Shown: positions 52,008-61,169, counted from the stretch's first letter. The stretch: 64,000 bases of DNA from Gemmatimonas sp. (GCF_021298855.1 NZ_JAJTHI010000026.1:1-64000); one strand, 5' to 3'. Made by a program: numbers and translations. Notes: generated from the sequence alone by a model not told the origin.

Positions 52008-53207
52008 ATGCCCGAGTTCTCCTTCGAAGCGGTCGACGCCAGCGGAGCCCGCACGCGCGGCACCGAGAGTGCCGTCAATGCCGACGCGCTGGCGCGGACG
52101 CTCGAAGGGCGCGGACTGTATCTGCTCGATGCGACCGAGGGCGCCGTCGAGCGCCCATCGCTGTTCGCCACGCGGCAACGGCGCGACGTGCTGGAGTTCA
52201 CGCGGGCCATGGCCGCGCTCCTGCCGGCGGGTTTGCCGCTGGCGCGGGCCCTGGACAGTGCGACCGACCTGACCAGCGACACCACCCGCCGCTCCCTCGC
52301 CGAATGCCGCGCCGCCGTCATCCGCGGGGAATCGCTGGCGGAGGCGCTCGCCGCCTTCCCCACGCTCTTCTCTCCCCTCTACGTCGGCGTGGTGCGGGCC
52401 GGGGAGCGACGTGGGGAAGTGGCCGTGGCCTTCGCCCAGCTGGCCGCACAGCTGGAGCGCAACGAGCAGCTGCGTGGTCGTCTCGTTTCTGCCCTGCTCT
52501 ATCCGGCACTGCTCGCGGTCGCTGGTGCGTTCGCCATTGGGGTGCTGCTGGTCGTCGTGCTCCCGCAGTTCACCACGCTGCTCGCCGATGCCGGCGCGGC
52601 GCTACCGCGCAGCACGCAACTGCTGGTGGCCGTTTCGGCACTGGCCGTGCGCGGCTGGCCGGTGCTGGTGACGCTCGGCGTGGGTGGAGTCGTGACGCTG
52701 CTGTGGCTGCAGCGCAGCGAGGCGGGGCGAGGCACGCTGGCCCGATCGCTGCTGCGCCTGCCGGCGGTGGGCACGCTGCGGCGCCAGGTGCTGGCCGCGC
52801 GCTTCGCCCGACTGCTGAGCGGGTTGCTTGGTGGTGGTGCGCCGCTCTATGCGGCGCTGGGCGACGTCATCGAATCGCTTGACGACCCTGTGGCTCGTGA
52901 GGAGGCCGCGGCCGTCCGCGCGCGTATTCGCGAAGGGCTGTCGCTGCGGGCCGCTCTCGAGGCCGGCTCGCTCTTTCCGCCGGTCCTCTCGCAGTTGGTT
53001 GGCGTCGGGGAGGAATCCTCCCGCCTGCGGGAGTTTCTCCTCAAGGCGGCCGATCTGCTGGACGAACGCGCCGAGCGCGCCGCGCAACGCACTGCGGCAC
53101 TGATCGAGCCCGCCATGATCGTGCTCTTCGGTGGGGTCGTCGCGTTGATCGCGTTTTCCCTGCTGCAGGCCATCTACAGCATCAATGCCGGGACCTTTGC
53201 GCGATGA
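52008..53207 (+). CDS. gspF: Type II secretion inner membrane platform GspF
   Basis: The product is a 399-residue polytopic inner-membrane protein of the secretion platform that contacts the GspE ATPase. The N-terminus is FSFEAVDASGARTRGTESA. Two homologous T2SSF domains follow: the first with FTRAMAALLPAGLPLARALD and VVRAGERRGEVAVAF, the second with FARLLSGLLGGGAPLYAALG and LVGVGEESSRLREFL. Membrane helices lie near 170-195, 210-230 and 365-390. Its stop overlaps the gspH ATG as ATGA. Confidence 0.95.
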   Translation: MPEFSFEAVDASGARTRGTESAVNADALARTLEGRGLYLLDATEGAVERPSLFATRQRRDVLEFTRAMAALLPAGLPLARALDSATDLTSDTTRRSLAECRAAVIRGESLAEALAAFPTLFSPLYVGVVRAGERRGEVAVAFAQLAAQLERNEQLRGRLVSALLYPALLAVAGAFAIGVLLVVVLPQFTTLLADAGAALPRSTQLLVAVSALAVRGWPVLVTLGVGGVVTLLWLQRSEAGRGTLARSLLRLPAVGTLRRQVLAARFARLLSGLLGGGAPLYAALGDVIESLDDPVAREEAAAVRARIREGLSLRAALEAGSLFPPVLSQLVGVGEESSRLREFLLKAADLLDERAERAAQRTAALIEPAMIVLFGGVVALIAFSLLQAIYSINAGTFAR

Positions 53208-53683
53208 CCGGAACGCGCGCCCGCCCCGGATTCACGCTGCTCGAGGTGGCGGTGGTGCTGGCCATCACGGTCATTGGCGGGCTCCTCGTGCTGCCGCGAT
53301 GGAACCGCCCGCTGGCCACCGATGCCGCGGGCGCCGACGCGCTGTTCGACGGCGACGCCCCGGGCACCCTGCTCGCGCGCACCCTCCTGCTGGCGCGCGG
53401 GCATGCCATCGCCACGCGTCAGGTGGTCACGGTCCGGTTCGACGTGGCCAATCGTACCATGCGGGCCGATACCAGTGGCGCCGCCGGGAGCGGCGTTTGG
53501 CATGAAGGCCCGCTGCCACTGGCCGCCGGTGAATCGCTCGAGCCGGGTGATCTGCTCACCAGCGTCACCTTTCATCCCTCCGGCGCGGCGTTCGGCGAAT
53601 CGCTGCGTGTTCGTCACGGCGAGGGTTGGGTGGCCGTGCACATCGATGCCCTCAGCGGCGACGTGTCGCGCCATGCGTACTGA
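53204..53683 (+). CDS. gspH: Minor pseudopilin GspH-like
   Basis: The product is a 159-residue prepilin-like protein. The leader is short, ending PG|FTLLEVAVVLAITVIGG with Glu at mature position 5. The rest contains LLARTLLLARGHAIATRQVV and VTVRFDVANRTMRADTSGA, typical of the GspH/FimT region with a beta-rich C-terminus. GspH is a minor pseudopilin below the tip complex. Position, size and overlap with gspF (4 nt) and gspI (11 nt) support the call; sequence alone would fit FimT-like as well. Confidence 0.82.
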   Translation: MTGTRARPGFTLLEVAVVLAITVIGGLLVLPRWNRPLATDAAGADALFDGDAPGTLLARTLLLARGHAIATRQVVTVRFDVANRTMRADTSGAAGSGVWHEGPLPLAAGESLEPGDLLTSVTFHPSGAAFGESLRVRHGEGWVAVHIDALSGDVSRHAY

Positions 53684-54119
53684 CCGGCCACGCCCCGTGC
53701 CCGGTGCGGCACGACGTCTGGCTCGCCCGCGGCGCGGCCTGTCGCTGCTGGAAGCGGTGGCAGCCCTGGCCATTGTTGGCGCGACGAGTGCAGGGGTGCT
53801 GGCCGCAACAGGTGCGGGACTCCGCACCGCCACGCGCGCGCGCCATGTGGTCGAAGCCGAGGCGCTCGCGTTGGAGGTGTACGCCCGACTCGCCCTCGCC
53901 AGCGACGCCGCGCTGCGTGCGCTCCCGGACTCCCTGGCTGGCGGACAGTTTCCCGAACCGTTTGCCGAGTACGACTGGCGCGCGACGGTACGTCCGCACG
54001 CGGAGTGGGCCGGCCTCGTGACAGTCGAGATCGCGGTGACGTGGCCCGAGGGGGCGCATCGCCTCGCCAGCGCACTGTATCGTCGTGCGCCGGCCGCAGC
54101 GCTGGAGGAGGGATTGTGA
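53673..54119 (+). CDS. gspI: Minor pseudopilin GspI-like
   Basis: The product is a 148-residue prepilin-like protein with a basic, Pro-rich leader and the motif RG|LSLLEAVAALAIVGATSA, with Glu27 at mature position 5. EAEALALEVYARLALAS and EYDWRATVRPHAEWAGLVTV follow, as in GspI. GspI nucleates the tip complex with GspJ and GspK. It overlaps gspH by 11 nt and its TGA overlaps the gspJ GTG. The long open frame upstream of 53673 is a shadow of gspH. Confidence 0.83.
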   Translation: MRTDRPRPVPGAARRLARPRRGLSLLEAVAALAIVGATSAGVLAATGAGLRTATRARHVVEAEALALEVYARLALASDAALRALPDSLAGGQFPEPFAEYDWRATVRPHAEWAGLVTVEIAVTWPEGAHRLASALYRRAPAAALEEGL

Positions 54120-54688
54120 CCGTCCGCCGCGGCACGACCATGCTCGAACTGGTGGTGGCGTTGGTCATCACCGCCGCCGTGGCCGCCGTGGGGGCATTGG
54201 CGTTTCGCCAGGTGGTGGACCGCCGGATCACTGTGGTGGAGGCCACGCGCAGCACCGAGCGCGCGGCCGCGCTGCGGACCACGTTGCGGGAGTGGATCAG
54301 CACGGCGTCGCTCGACACGCTCATTGCCCCACCGGGCGAACTGCACATCATCACCAACGCGCGAACGCCCACCGGTACGCCCGGTGCGCGTGTGCGCCTG
54401 TACATCGACACGGATCCGGAAACTCCCACACGCGGCCTGTGCGCCACCTTTCGTGCCACCGGTGGCGCAGCGCAGCGAACGCAGGAACTCGACGGCACCA
54501 TGACGGCGCTGCGGGTCGAGTATCTCGATCGCGCCACGGGACAGTGGGTCGGCGAACCGGCACTCCTGGCCGGACGACCGCGCGCGGTGCGCCTCACCCT
54601 TCCGCCAGACGACACGCAGGCCCCGCTCTGGCAGCTGCCGCTCACCCTCGTGGTGGACTCCCCGCCGCTGACCGGGGGCGCCTCGTGA
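54116..54688 (+). CDS. gspJ: Minor pseudopilin GspJ-like
   Basis: The product is a 190-residue prepilin-like protein. The GTG at 54116 has GGAGGAGG about 6 nt upstream and overlaps the gspI stop as GTGA. The leader is very short (VTVRRG) and is followed by TTMLELVVALVITAAVAAVG with Glu11 at mature position 5. The C-terminal part is beta-rich (LRVEYLDRATGQWVGEPALL, PRAVRLTLPPDDTQAPLWQL), consistent with GspJ. The stop overlaps the next GTG. Confidence 0.83.
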   Translation: MTVRRGTTMLELVVALVITAAVAAVGALAFRQVVDRRITVVEATRSTERAAALRTTLREWISTASLDTLIAPPGELHIITNARTPTGTPGARVRLYIDTDPETPTRGLCATFRATGGAAQRTQELDGTMTALRVEYLDRATGQWVGEPALLAGRPRAVRLTLPPDDTQAPLWQLPLTLVVDSPPLTGGAS

Positions 54689-55728
54689 CCGGTTCCCGCA
54701 CCGTACGCGGTCACGCCCGCCCGGTTGGCCCCCGGCCGCGCCGCCCCCGGCGTGGCCTGGCGTTGCTGGCGGCACTCTGGCTGGTGGTCATGATCACCAC
54801 CGCCGGACTGCAGTTCGCCGCCGTCTCGCGCGACCGGCGTTTTCTGGCGCTGTCGGCGGTGGATCGCGGACGTGACCACGTTGCGCTGGAGGGGGCGCTG
54901 GCCATCGTGCAGGCCCGCCTGGAGAGTGAGTTGCGCGCACCGTCCCGCATGCCCTCTGGTCGAGCTGCCCGGCGCCGGTCGGCGGTCGGCAGCACGCGCG
55001 TCGATCCGTGGCGGGCGCTCGATGCCCAGCTTGGCGACGGGGTGCGTGTGGGGGAGGTGCTCGTGGCCGTGCGCAGCACCGACTTGGGGACCGTCTTGAA
55101 TGTGAATCTCGCCGGCGAGCGGGAGTTGGGGCTGCTGTTCGGAACACTGCTGCGGGACGACCTGCTGGCCGATCGACTCGCCCGGCGCATTGCGGACTGG
55201 CGCGATGCCGACACGCTGTCGCGTCCCAACGGGGCCGAAGCGGCCGAGTATCGCCGCGCGCTGCGCAGTGCCCTGCCAACGAACGGACCGTTCCGTGCCC
55301 TCGATGACCTGCGGGACGTCCTTGGCATGACGCCGGAGATCCTCGCCACCATTCGCCCGTTCCTCACCGTCGACGGGGCCAACGTGCGCGTCAACCTGAA
55401 CGCTGCACCGGAGCCGATCCTGCGTACATTGCCCGGTATGTCCCCGCCGGTCCTCGCCACCATACTCGCACTCCGCAGCGCCGGACGCCGGGTGGAGTCC
55501 ATTCCGGCGCTTGCTGGTGGAACACGCGGGCCACAGCGCGGGGACGACGCGGCCAACGGGGCGTATCAGGCCCTAGTGCGTGATCTGACCGAGCGCACGC
55601 TGCTCGAGACCCGAGAGGTCGCGCTGGAGTTCACGGTGGTGGGAGAACCCGGTCCGCCGACGACCGGCATGGTGGTGGTGCTGCGCCGCTTCGATGACGG
55701 CACGACCGATGTGCGGTGGCGGCGATGA
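54685..55728 (+). CDS. gspK: Minor pseudopilin GspK-like
   Basis: The product is a 347-residue pseudopilus-tip protein. The N-terminal hydrophobic helix is RRGLALLAALWLVVMITTAG. As in GspK proteins, the mature position 5 is not Glu (Ala29). The large alpha-helical inserted domain includes VLNVNLAGERELGLLFGTLL, RLARRIADWRDADTLSRPNG and FRALDDLRDVLGMTPEILAT. NVRVNLNAAPEPILRTLPGM is the conserved second half. It starts at a GTG overlapping the gspJ stop, and its end overlaps the next ATG. Confidence 0.88.
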   Translation: MTGSRTVRGHARPVGPRPRRPRRGLALLAALWLVVMITTAGLQFAAVSRDRRFLALSAVDRGRDHVALEGALAIVQARLESELRAPSRMPSGRAARRRSAVGSTRVDPWRALDAQLGDGVRVGEVLVAVRSTDLGTVLNVNLAGERELGLLFGTLLRDDLLADRLARRIADWRDADTLSRPNGAEAAEYRRALRSALPTNGPFRALDDLRDVLGMTPEILATIRPFLTVDGANVRVNLNAAPEPILRTLPGMSPPVLATILALRSAGRRVESIPALAGGTRGPQRGDDAANGAYQALVRDLTERTLLETREVALEFTVVGEPGPPTTGMVVVLRRFDDGTTDVRWRR

Positions 55729-56951
55729 TGACCTCCGGAGCCACGGCCACCGCCGGCATGGCGCTGTCCGCCACCGACGTCGTGATCACGGGTACCGGTG
55801 ACGCGGAGACGTTCCGCGCGACGCTGCAGCCCCCGTTGGGCGATCGCTGGCCCTCGTTGCAGGAGGCGCTGGTGGCATACCGTGCGCGTCGCGGTGGCGC
55901 AGCGCTCACCTTGCGCGTGGCGCTGCTGCCGCCGCTCGCCGAGGTGCGCATGGTGGCCCTGCCTCCGGTGGATGAGGCGGACGCGAAGCGGTTGCTCTCG
56001 CGTACGGCGGCCCGGCACTTTCTCGACGTGCGCGAGGCGCCGGTAGTCGGTGTGGCGCCGGCACGTGGTGGAGGGGCCGTCGCGCAGGCAGGGGCGCTGG
56101 TCGATCGGCTGGCGGCCGCCGTGGCCGCGCCCGTACTCACCCGGGTGCGGCAGGCCGCGCGCGACGCCGGATGCACGGTCGACGTAATCGTGCCTGCCGT
56201 GACGGCCTGGAGCCGCGGTGTCTCACCAGCCCAGCGCGGCCTGCTGGTGTCGTACGCGGGACAGCAGGAGCTCATCGAGGTGCAGGGTGGCACCCCGAGT
56301 GCACTGCGGCGCTTCCGCGAGGCGGGTGACGAGCTGGCCCTTGCCGAGGCGGTGCGTGCCTTCGGTCCGCTGGCGACCATCGGCGATGCATCACTGGCGG
56401 CGGCGGTGTCACTCACTGCAACGTCACCCCGAAGCTGGCCGCTGCGCTTCGACCACGCCGACCGTGCGGCCCACGATGCCGCCACGGTCATGCCGCGCTG
56501 GGTCGCACCCGTGATCGCGATGGCGGCGCTGGCAGCCGTTGCCGTGCTGGGGCTCGAATGGCGAGCACGTGCTGCGCTCGACGAGCTGCGCGCTGATCGG
56601 GCAGCCCTGGCACCGCAGCTCGAGCGCACGGCGCCGCAACGCCTGCAGGTGGAACGCGCCCGGCTGCTGCGCACCCTCGACGCCACGAACCGGCAGACCG
56701 TGTCCCGTCGTCTGGCGGCCGTCAGCACGGCCCTCCCGGATGCCGCGTATCTCACGCGCGTTCGCGTGCGCGGCGACAGCATGACGCTCGAAGGGCGCGC
56801 GGTGCGGGCCGGCGCGGTCTGGTCGGCGCTCACCGGCGCGCCGGCCATTGGCACGGTCACCGCGGCGTCGCCGGTGCGTCGCGAAACGGCGGTGGATGGC
56901 GTGCCGCTCGACCGCTTTGCCTTCACCCTCTCCGGGACGGGTACGCCATGA
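55725..56951 (+). CDS. gspL: GspL-like assembly platform protein
   Basis: The product is a 408-residue bitopic inner-membrane protein. The N-terminal cytoplasmic part of about 250 residues resembles the actin-like PilM/GspL fold (VALPPVDEADAKRLLSRTAA, GLLVSYAGQQELIEVQGGTP). One membrane helix follows near 265-283 (WVAPVIAMAALAAVAVLGLE), then a coiled-coil-like stretch rich in Arg/Ala/Leu, and then a ferredoxin-like periplasmic domain (LPDAAYLTRVRVRGDSMTLE). GspL recruits GspE and pairs with GspM. ATG 55725 overlaps the gspK stop; the GTG at 55716 is a possible earlier start. Confidence 0.78.
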   Translation: MMTSGATATAGMALSATDVVITGTGDAETFRATLQPPLGDRWPSLQEALVAYRARRGGAALTLRVALLPPLAEVRMVALPPVDEADAKRLLSRTAARHFLDVREAPVVGVAPARGGGAVAQAGALVDRLAAAVAAPVLTRVRQAARDAGCTVDVIVPAVTAWSRGVSPAQRGLLVSYAGQQELIEVQGGTPSALRRFREAGDELALAEAVRAFGPLATIGDASLAAAVSLTATSPRSWPLRFDHADRAAHDAATVMPRWVAPVIAMAALAAVAVLGLEWRARAALDELRADRAALAPQLERTAPQRLQVERARLLRTLDATNRQTVSRRLAAVSTALPDAAYLTRVRVRGDSMTLEGRAVRAGAVWSALTGAPAIGTVTAASPVRRETAVDGVPLDRFAFTLSGTGTP

Positions 56952-57940
56952 GCCGGTGGCGCGCCCTCTCGCCCCGTGACCGGCGCGCGCTGCTGCTGGG
57001 CGGCGCCGTGGCGATGCTGGCGGTACTCGTGTCGCTCGTGGTGCGGCCATCCCTCGCGCGGCGCACGCTGCTGGCCGACCAGATTGACGCCGAGCAATCG
57101 CTGCTCACGCGTGAGCAGGAGGCGCTGACGGCGTCCGGCGATTCCACTGGGGGCGCCACTGCGGACGCGGCAGCCGGGCGCGATCCAATCGCGCGCCTCT
57201 TTGTCGGCAGCGACGACGTCGCCACGGCCGCGGCGTTTGCCGAACATGTGGAGGCGCTGGCTACCGCGCACGGCGTCTGGTTGCAGCTCGTCTCCAACCG
57301 GACGGCCGTGCCGGGTGACGCGCAGCTGCGCACCCTGCGCGTGGATGTTCGCGCCGAAAGCGACATGGCCGGATTGCTTGGCTTCCTCGAGGCGCTCGAG
57401 CACGGGCCGCGCCTGGTGCGGGTGGAGCAGTTGGAGCTCGCCCCCAGCAGCGGTGCCGCCGATGACGGGACGGCGCCGTTGCTCATGACGGCAACCCTCG
57501 CGGCGTTCGCGGCAACAACCGCGGTGCCCGCCGCCGGGGGTGCCGCAACGGCCACCATGTCGCGTGTGCCGGTGGTGGATGCCGAAGCGGTGCTGGCGCG
57601 CGACCCGTTCTCGCCCGAACGCCGCGCTCCGGATGTCCGCTATCAGCCGCCGCGTGCCGACGCCGTGTACGTGGAGCGTGGAACCGATGATGACCTGCCG
57701 ACCGACGAGCCCCAATCGATGACGATGCCGGTGGTGCATGGCACCGCCACCGACGCCAGCGGGGCGGCCTTTGCCATGTGCGCGCTTGACGGTGGGCCCG
57801 TGGTGGTGCTGCGCGCGGGCGACACGCTGGGTCCGTTCACCGTGCTCTCCATTGAGCGGGCGCGCGTGCAGTTTCGTGATGCGTCAGGACGACGATACTT
57901 GATCGATGCCATGGCACCCCCCGAAGGAGCCGTACGATGA
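56948..57940 (+). CDS. GspM-like protein with GspC/PilP-type C-terminus
   Basis: The product is a 330-residue bitopic protein. It has a short cytoplasmic tail, a membrane helix near 15-33 (ALLLGGAVAMLAVLVSLVV), a coiled-coil-like stretch and a GspM/PilO-like ferredoxin-fold region at about 90-165 (HVEALATAHGVWLQLVSNRT, LRVDVRAESDMAGLLGFLEA). After a linker containing LARDPFSPERRAPDVRY comes a beta-domain at about 255-325, VHGTATDASGAAFAMCALDG and LRAGDTLGPFTVLSIERARV, which matches the homology-region pattern of GspC or PilP. GspC/PilP link the platform to the secretin. A fusion would account for the missing gspC gene. It overlaps both neighbours by 4 nt. Confidence 0.75.
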   Translation: MSRWRALSPRDRRALLLGGAVAMLAVLVSLVVRPSLARRTLLADQIDAEQSLLTREQEALTASGDSTGGATADAAAGRDPIARLFVGSDDVATAAAFAEHVEALATAHGVWLQLVSNRTAVPGDAQLRTLRVDVRAESDMAGLLGFLEALEHGPRLVRVEQLELAPSSGAADDGTAPLLMTATLAAFAATTAVPAAGGAATATMSRVPVVDAEAVLARDPFSPERRAPDVRYQPPRADAVYVERGTDDDLPTDEPQSMTMPVVHGTATDASGAAFAMCALDGGPVVVLRAGDTLGPFTVLSIERARVQFRDASGRRYLIDAMAPPEGAVR

Positions 57941-59628
57941 CTGCTGCGCCAATCGTTTCCCCTGCCCCACGGCATGGAGCCGCGCGCCGTGCGCGAATGG
58001 GCGTGGCCGCGTGTGCCGCCGTGTGCTGTCTCGCCCTGCCCGGCCTGGCGCAGGCGCAGCGCGGCACCGGGCGTGACACCGCCATCGTGCGCAAGACGCC
58101 CGATGGGGTGGTGCTGGACTTCGTGGAGCAGGAGGTGTCGGTGGTGCTGCGCGCCATTGCGGAAGCCGCCGGGCTGAGCGTGACGCTCAGCAACATGCCC
58201 GACGAGCGCGTCACGCTCCGCCTGCAGACCCCGCTGACCCGCGACGCCGCCCTCGATGCCATGCGCGCGGTGGCGGCGGGGCATGACATCACCATGCAGG
58301 AGGGGAGTGCCGTCGTGCGTCTGGTGGGGCCGCCGCGGGTGGTGCCCGGGGCGCGCACGGCCGAGCGCACGCTCAATCTGTACACGCTCCGTCTGCGCCA
58401 CACGACGGCGGCGGCCATCGCGCCGCTGCTCATGAACGTGCTCACGGGCAGCGGCAGCCCCGGCGCGAGTGGGCGCGGCACGTCGACGGCCATTGGACGC
58501 ATTCAGGGGGTGCAGCGTGGTCCGGGCGGCGTCGCCCCCGCAGCCCCCGCCGACAACACCGGCGCCATGGCGCGTCCGACGAGCGGCACCGAGGTGGGGG
58601 CGCCGGTGCTGCTGCGCGACGCCGGTGGTGCCATCTTCGGCCAACAGGTGGCCACCGGCACCGGGGGCGCGTCATTCTCCGACATCCGCATCGTGGCCGA
58701 CGACGCCACCAACTCGCTCGTGGTGCGGGCCACGCCTGAGGACTTCCAGGCCGTGCAGCAGCTCGTGCAGACGCTCGACTTGCGTCCGCTGCAGGTGCTC
58801 ATCGAGGTCACCATTGCCCAGGTCGAGCGCAGCGGTGACCTGTCACTCGGCGTGTCCGGCGTGGCCTCGAACACCCGCGGTGCCGCCACGGGCGATACCC
58901 TGGGCCGCCTCCCAGGCGCCGGATCACCGCGCGACTTCGTGGCCATGATCACCGGCGGTCGCGGTACCGTGAACTTCGATCTCGCCATCAACGCGCTGCA
59001 GACCCGCGGCAACGTGCGCCTGCTGGCCCTTCCGGTGCTCATTGCCCAGAACAATCGCGAGGCCGTGCTCAACGTGGGCTCGAGCGTCCCGTTCGTGCAG
59101 GTCTCGCAGCAGGGCGGCTTCGACCCGCGCGCCCTCGTGCAGACGGTGCAGTACCTGCCCGTGGGCAAGCAGCTCACCATCACCCCCACCATCAACGCCG
59201 ATGGGTACGTGAACATGGAGGTGGTGCAGACCAATGACGACGTGACCAGCAACCTGCTGTTCAATGCCCCCATCATCAATCAGCGTCAGGCGCAAACGGC
59301 GGTCTTCGTGCGCAGCGGGCAGACGACGGTCATTGGCGGACTCTCCGACAACACCGAGGACGTCTCCACCTCGGGCATTCCGTTCCTCAGTCGCCTCCCG
59401 TTCGTGGGGTCGCTCTTCGGCAACACGAAGCGGAGCACCCGCACCACCGAGCTGTTCCTCTTCCTCACGCCGCACATCGTGTCGAGCGACGAGGACGTCG
59501 ACCGGTTGCGCGAGCAGGTGCGCAACGGGTCGCCGCTGCTCAAGGACGTCCCCATTGAAGGGCGCCTCCGGCCGCGTCCCGATTCCTCGGCCGTGCGTCC
59601 TCCCGCCACGCCCGGCCCGTCGCGGTGA
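57937..59628 (+). CDS. gspD: Type II secretion secretin GspD
   Basis: The product is a 563-residue outer-membrane secretin. A signal peptide ends near residue 40 (LPGLAQA). An N0/STN-type domain lies at about 58-130 (VVLDFVEQEVSVVLRAIAEA). An N-domain at about 145-290 (LNLYTLRLRHTTAAAIAPLL, VADDATNSLVVRATPEDFQA) carries a Gly/Ala-rich insertion near 165-215. The secretin domain spans from QVLIEVTIAQVERSGDLSLG to GLFLF-type LFLFLTPHIVSSDEDV, with VPFVQVSQQGG and the gate-region GGLSDNTEDVSTSGIPFLSR. It has fewer N-domains than E. coli GspD and is shorter (about 650 usual). It overlaps its neighbours on both sides by 4 nt. Confidence 0.94.
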   Translation: MTAAPIVSPAPRHGAARRARMGVAACAAVCCLALPGLAQAQRGTGRDTAIVRKTPDGVVLDFVEQEVSVVLRAIAEAAGLSVTLSNMPDERVTLRLQTPLTRDAALDAMRAVAAGHDITMQEGSAVVRLVGPPRVVPGARTAERTLNLYTLRLRHTTAAAIAPLLMNVLTGSGSPGASGRGTSTAIGRIQGVQRGPGGVAPAAPADNTGAMARPTSGTEVGAPVLLRDAGGAIFGQQVATGTGGASFSDIRIVADDATNSLVVRATPEDFQAVQQLVQTLDLRPLQVLIEVTIAQVERSGDLSLGVSGVASNTRGAATGDTLGRLPGAGSPRDFVAMITGGRGTVNFDLAINALQTRGNVRLLALPVLIAQNNREAVLNVGSSVPFVQVSQQGGFDPRALVQTVQYLPVGKQLTITPTINADGYVNMEVVQTNDDVTSNLLFNAPIINQRQAQTAVFVRSGQTTVIGGLSDNTEDVSTSGIPFLSRLPFVGSLFGNTKRSTRTTELFLFLTPHIVSSDEDVDRLREQVRNGSPLLKDVPIEGRLRPRPDSSAVRPPATPGPSR

Positions 59629-61169
59629 TGCGGCCGGGTGCCGGTCCCCTGATCGCCCCACCCGAGGTGCGGCCCGCGGCAGAGCTCGACGCGGTGCGCC
59701 GCGTGGGCGGTCCGCTGCCGGCGGAGTGGCTGGAGGAGCATGCCGTGCTCCCGCTCCACCTGGAGGGGGATGCGCTCCAGGTGGGCACCTGGCTCGCGGC
59801 CCCCGCCCCACTCGTGCTCGATGAGCTCCGCCTGCGCTTCGGGGCCTCGGTCACGCTGCGCCGGTACGAGGAAGCGGCGCTGCGCAGCGCCATTCGTCGC
59901 GTGTACGCGCAGGAATCGAGTACCGCCGAGGGCGTCATTGCGGGGCTTGGCCCCGCGGCCACCACCGGACGCGGGGGTGAACTGCCGCTCGACGATCTCG
60001 TGCACCTGGCCAACGAAGCCCCCGTGGTGCGCCTCGTGAACCTGCTCATCCTGGAAGCGCTCGACGCGCGCGCCTCCGACGTGCACCTGGAAGCGTTCGC
60101 AGATGGACTGCGGGTGCGCTATCGCGTGGATGGCGTGCTGCAACCCGCCCCGTCGCCGCCAGCGCAGCTCACGGCGGCCGTGATCAGCCGCCTCAAGATC
60201 ATGGCGGAGCTGGACATCGCCGAACGGCGGCTGCCGCAGGACGGGCGCATCAGGCTGCGGCTGCAGGATCGCACGGTCGACGTGCGCGTGGCCACGGCCC
60301 CCACGCTGCACGGAGAGAGCGTCGTGCTGCGCCTGCTCGATCGCGAACGCGGCCGGCGCTCGCTGGCCGACATGGGCATGGGCGGCGAGACACTGGCCCG
60401 CTTCTCCACCATCATTGGGCGCACGCACGGCATCGTGCTCGTGACCGGGCCGACCGGATCGGGCAAGACCACCACGCTGTACGGCGCCATCGACGTGTTG
60501 CGCACGGGCCGCGAGAAGATCGTCACGGTCGAAGACCCCATCGAGTACGAGTTGCCCGGGGTGCCGCAGGTTCCCGTCAACGACAAGGTGGGGGTGACCT
60601 TCGCCTCCACGTTGCGCGCCCTGCTGCGGCAGGATCCGGACATCCTGCTCGTGGGCGAGATCCGTGATGCGGAGACAGCGCAGGTGGCCACGCAGGCGGC
60701 GCTCACGGGTCACCTGGTGCTCAGCACCCTGCACACGAACGATGCACCGAGTGCCATTACGCGCCTGCTCGACCTTGGCGTGGCGCCGTACCTGGTCGCC
60801 AGCACGGTGGAGGCCGTGCTGGCGCAACGGCTGGTCCGGGTGCTCTGTCCCCACTGTCGCCGCGAGGCCGACCCCGATCCTGCCCCGCTGCAGCGGCTGG
60901 GGCCACTCGCGTCGCCGCTCACGCGCGTCTGGCGCGCAGTCGGGTGTCCCCAGTGCCGTGACACCGGCTATCGCGGTCGGCAGGGCGTCTTCGAACTGCT
61001 CGTGATGAGTGAATCGCTGCGCGCACTCACGCAGGCGCGCGCCAGTGGTGAGCAAGTGCGCGCGGTGGCGCTGCAGGAGGGGATGCAGACGCTGCGCGAC
61101 GACGGCGTGCGCCTCGTGCGTGCCGGGGTCACCTCGCTCGAGGAAGTGCTGCGCGTCACGTCGGGCTGA
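59625..61169 (+). CDS. gspE: Type II secretion ATPase GspE
   Basis: The product is a 514-residue hexameric cytoplasmic ATPase that powers pseudopilus assembly. The N1-type domain spans about 1-110. The ATPase core has VHLEAFADGLRVRYRVDGVL, Walker A GPTGSGKT at 275-282, the Asp box VEDPIEYELPG, Walker B DILLVGEIRDAE near 339-350 and the His box LSTLHTNDAPSAITRL. A tetracysteine zinc site is formed by CPHC (408-411) and CPQC (about 442-445). The GTG at 59625 overlaps the gspD stop, and an ATG follows directly at 59628. It is the last gene of the operon, an unusual position. Confidence 0.95.
   Translation: MMRPGAGPLIAPPEVRPAAELDAVRRVGGPLPAEWLEEHAVLPLHLEGDALQVGTWLAAPAPLVLDELRLRFGASVTLRRYEEAALRSAIRRVYAQESSTAEGVIAGLGPAATTGRGGELPLDDLVHLANEAPVVRLVNLLILEALDARASDVHLEAFADGLRVRYRVDGVLQPAPSPPAQLTAAVISRLKIMAELDIAERRLPQDGRIRLRLQDRTVDVRVATAPTLHGESVVLRLLDRERGRRSLADMGMGGETLARFSTIIGRTHGIVLVTGPTGSGKTTTLYGAIDVLRTGREKIVTVEDPIEYELPGVPQVPVNDKVGVTFASTLRALLRQDPDILLVGEIRDAETAQVATQAALTGHLVLSTLHTNDAPSAITRLLDLGVAPYLVASTVEAVLAQRLVRVLCPHCRREADPDPAPLQRLGPLASPLTRVWRAVGCPQCRDTGYRGRQGVFELLVMSESLRALTQARASGEQVRAVALQEGMQTLRDDGVRLVRAGVTSLEEVLRVTSG

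Noticed and set aside
53174-54775. Minus-strand frame of 533 codons across gspH-gspK
   Set aside because: The plus strand has overlapping pseudopilin genes with prepilin motifs and coupled starts; the antisense translation is low-complexity.
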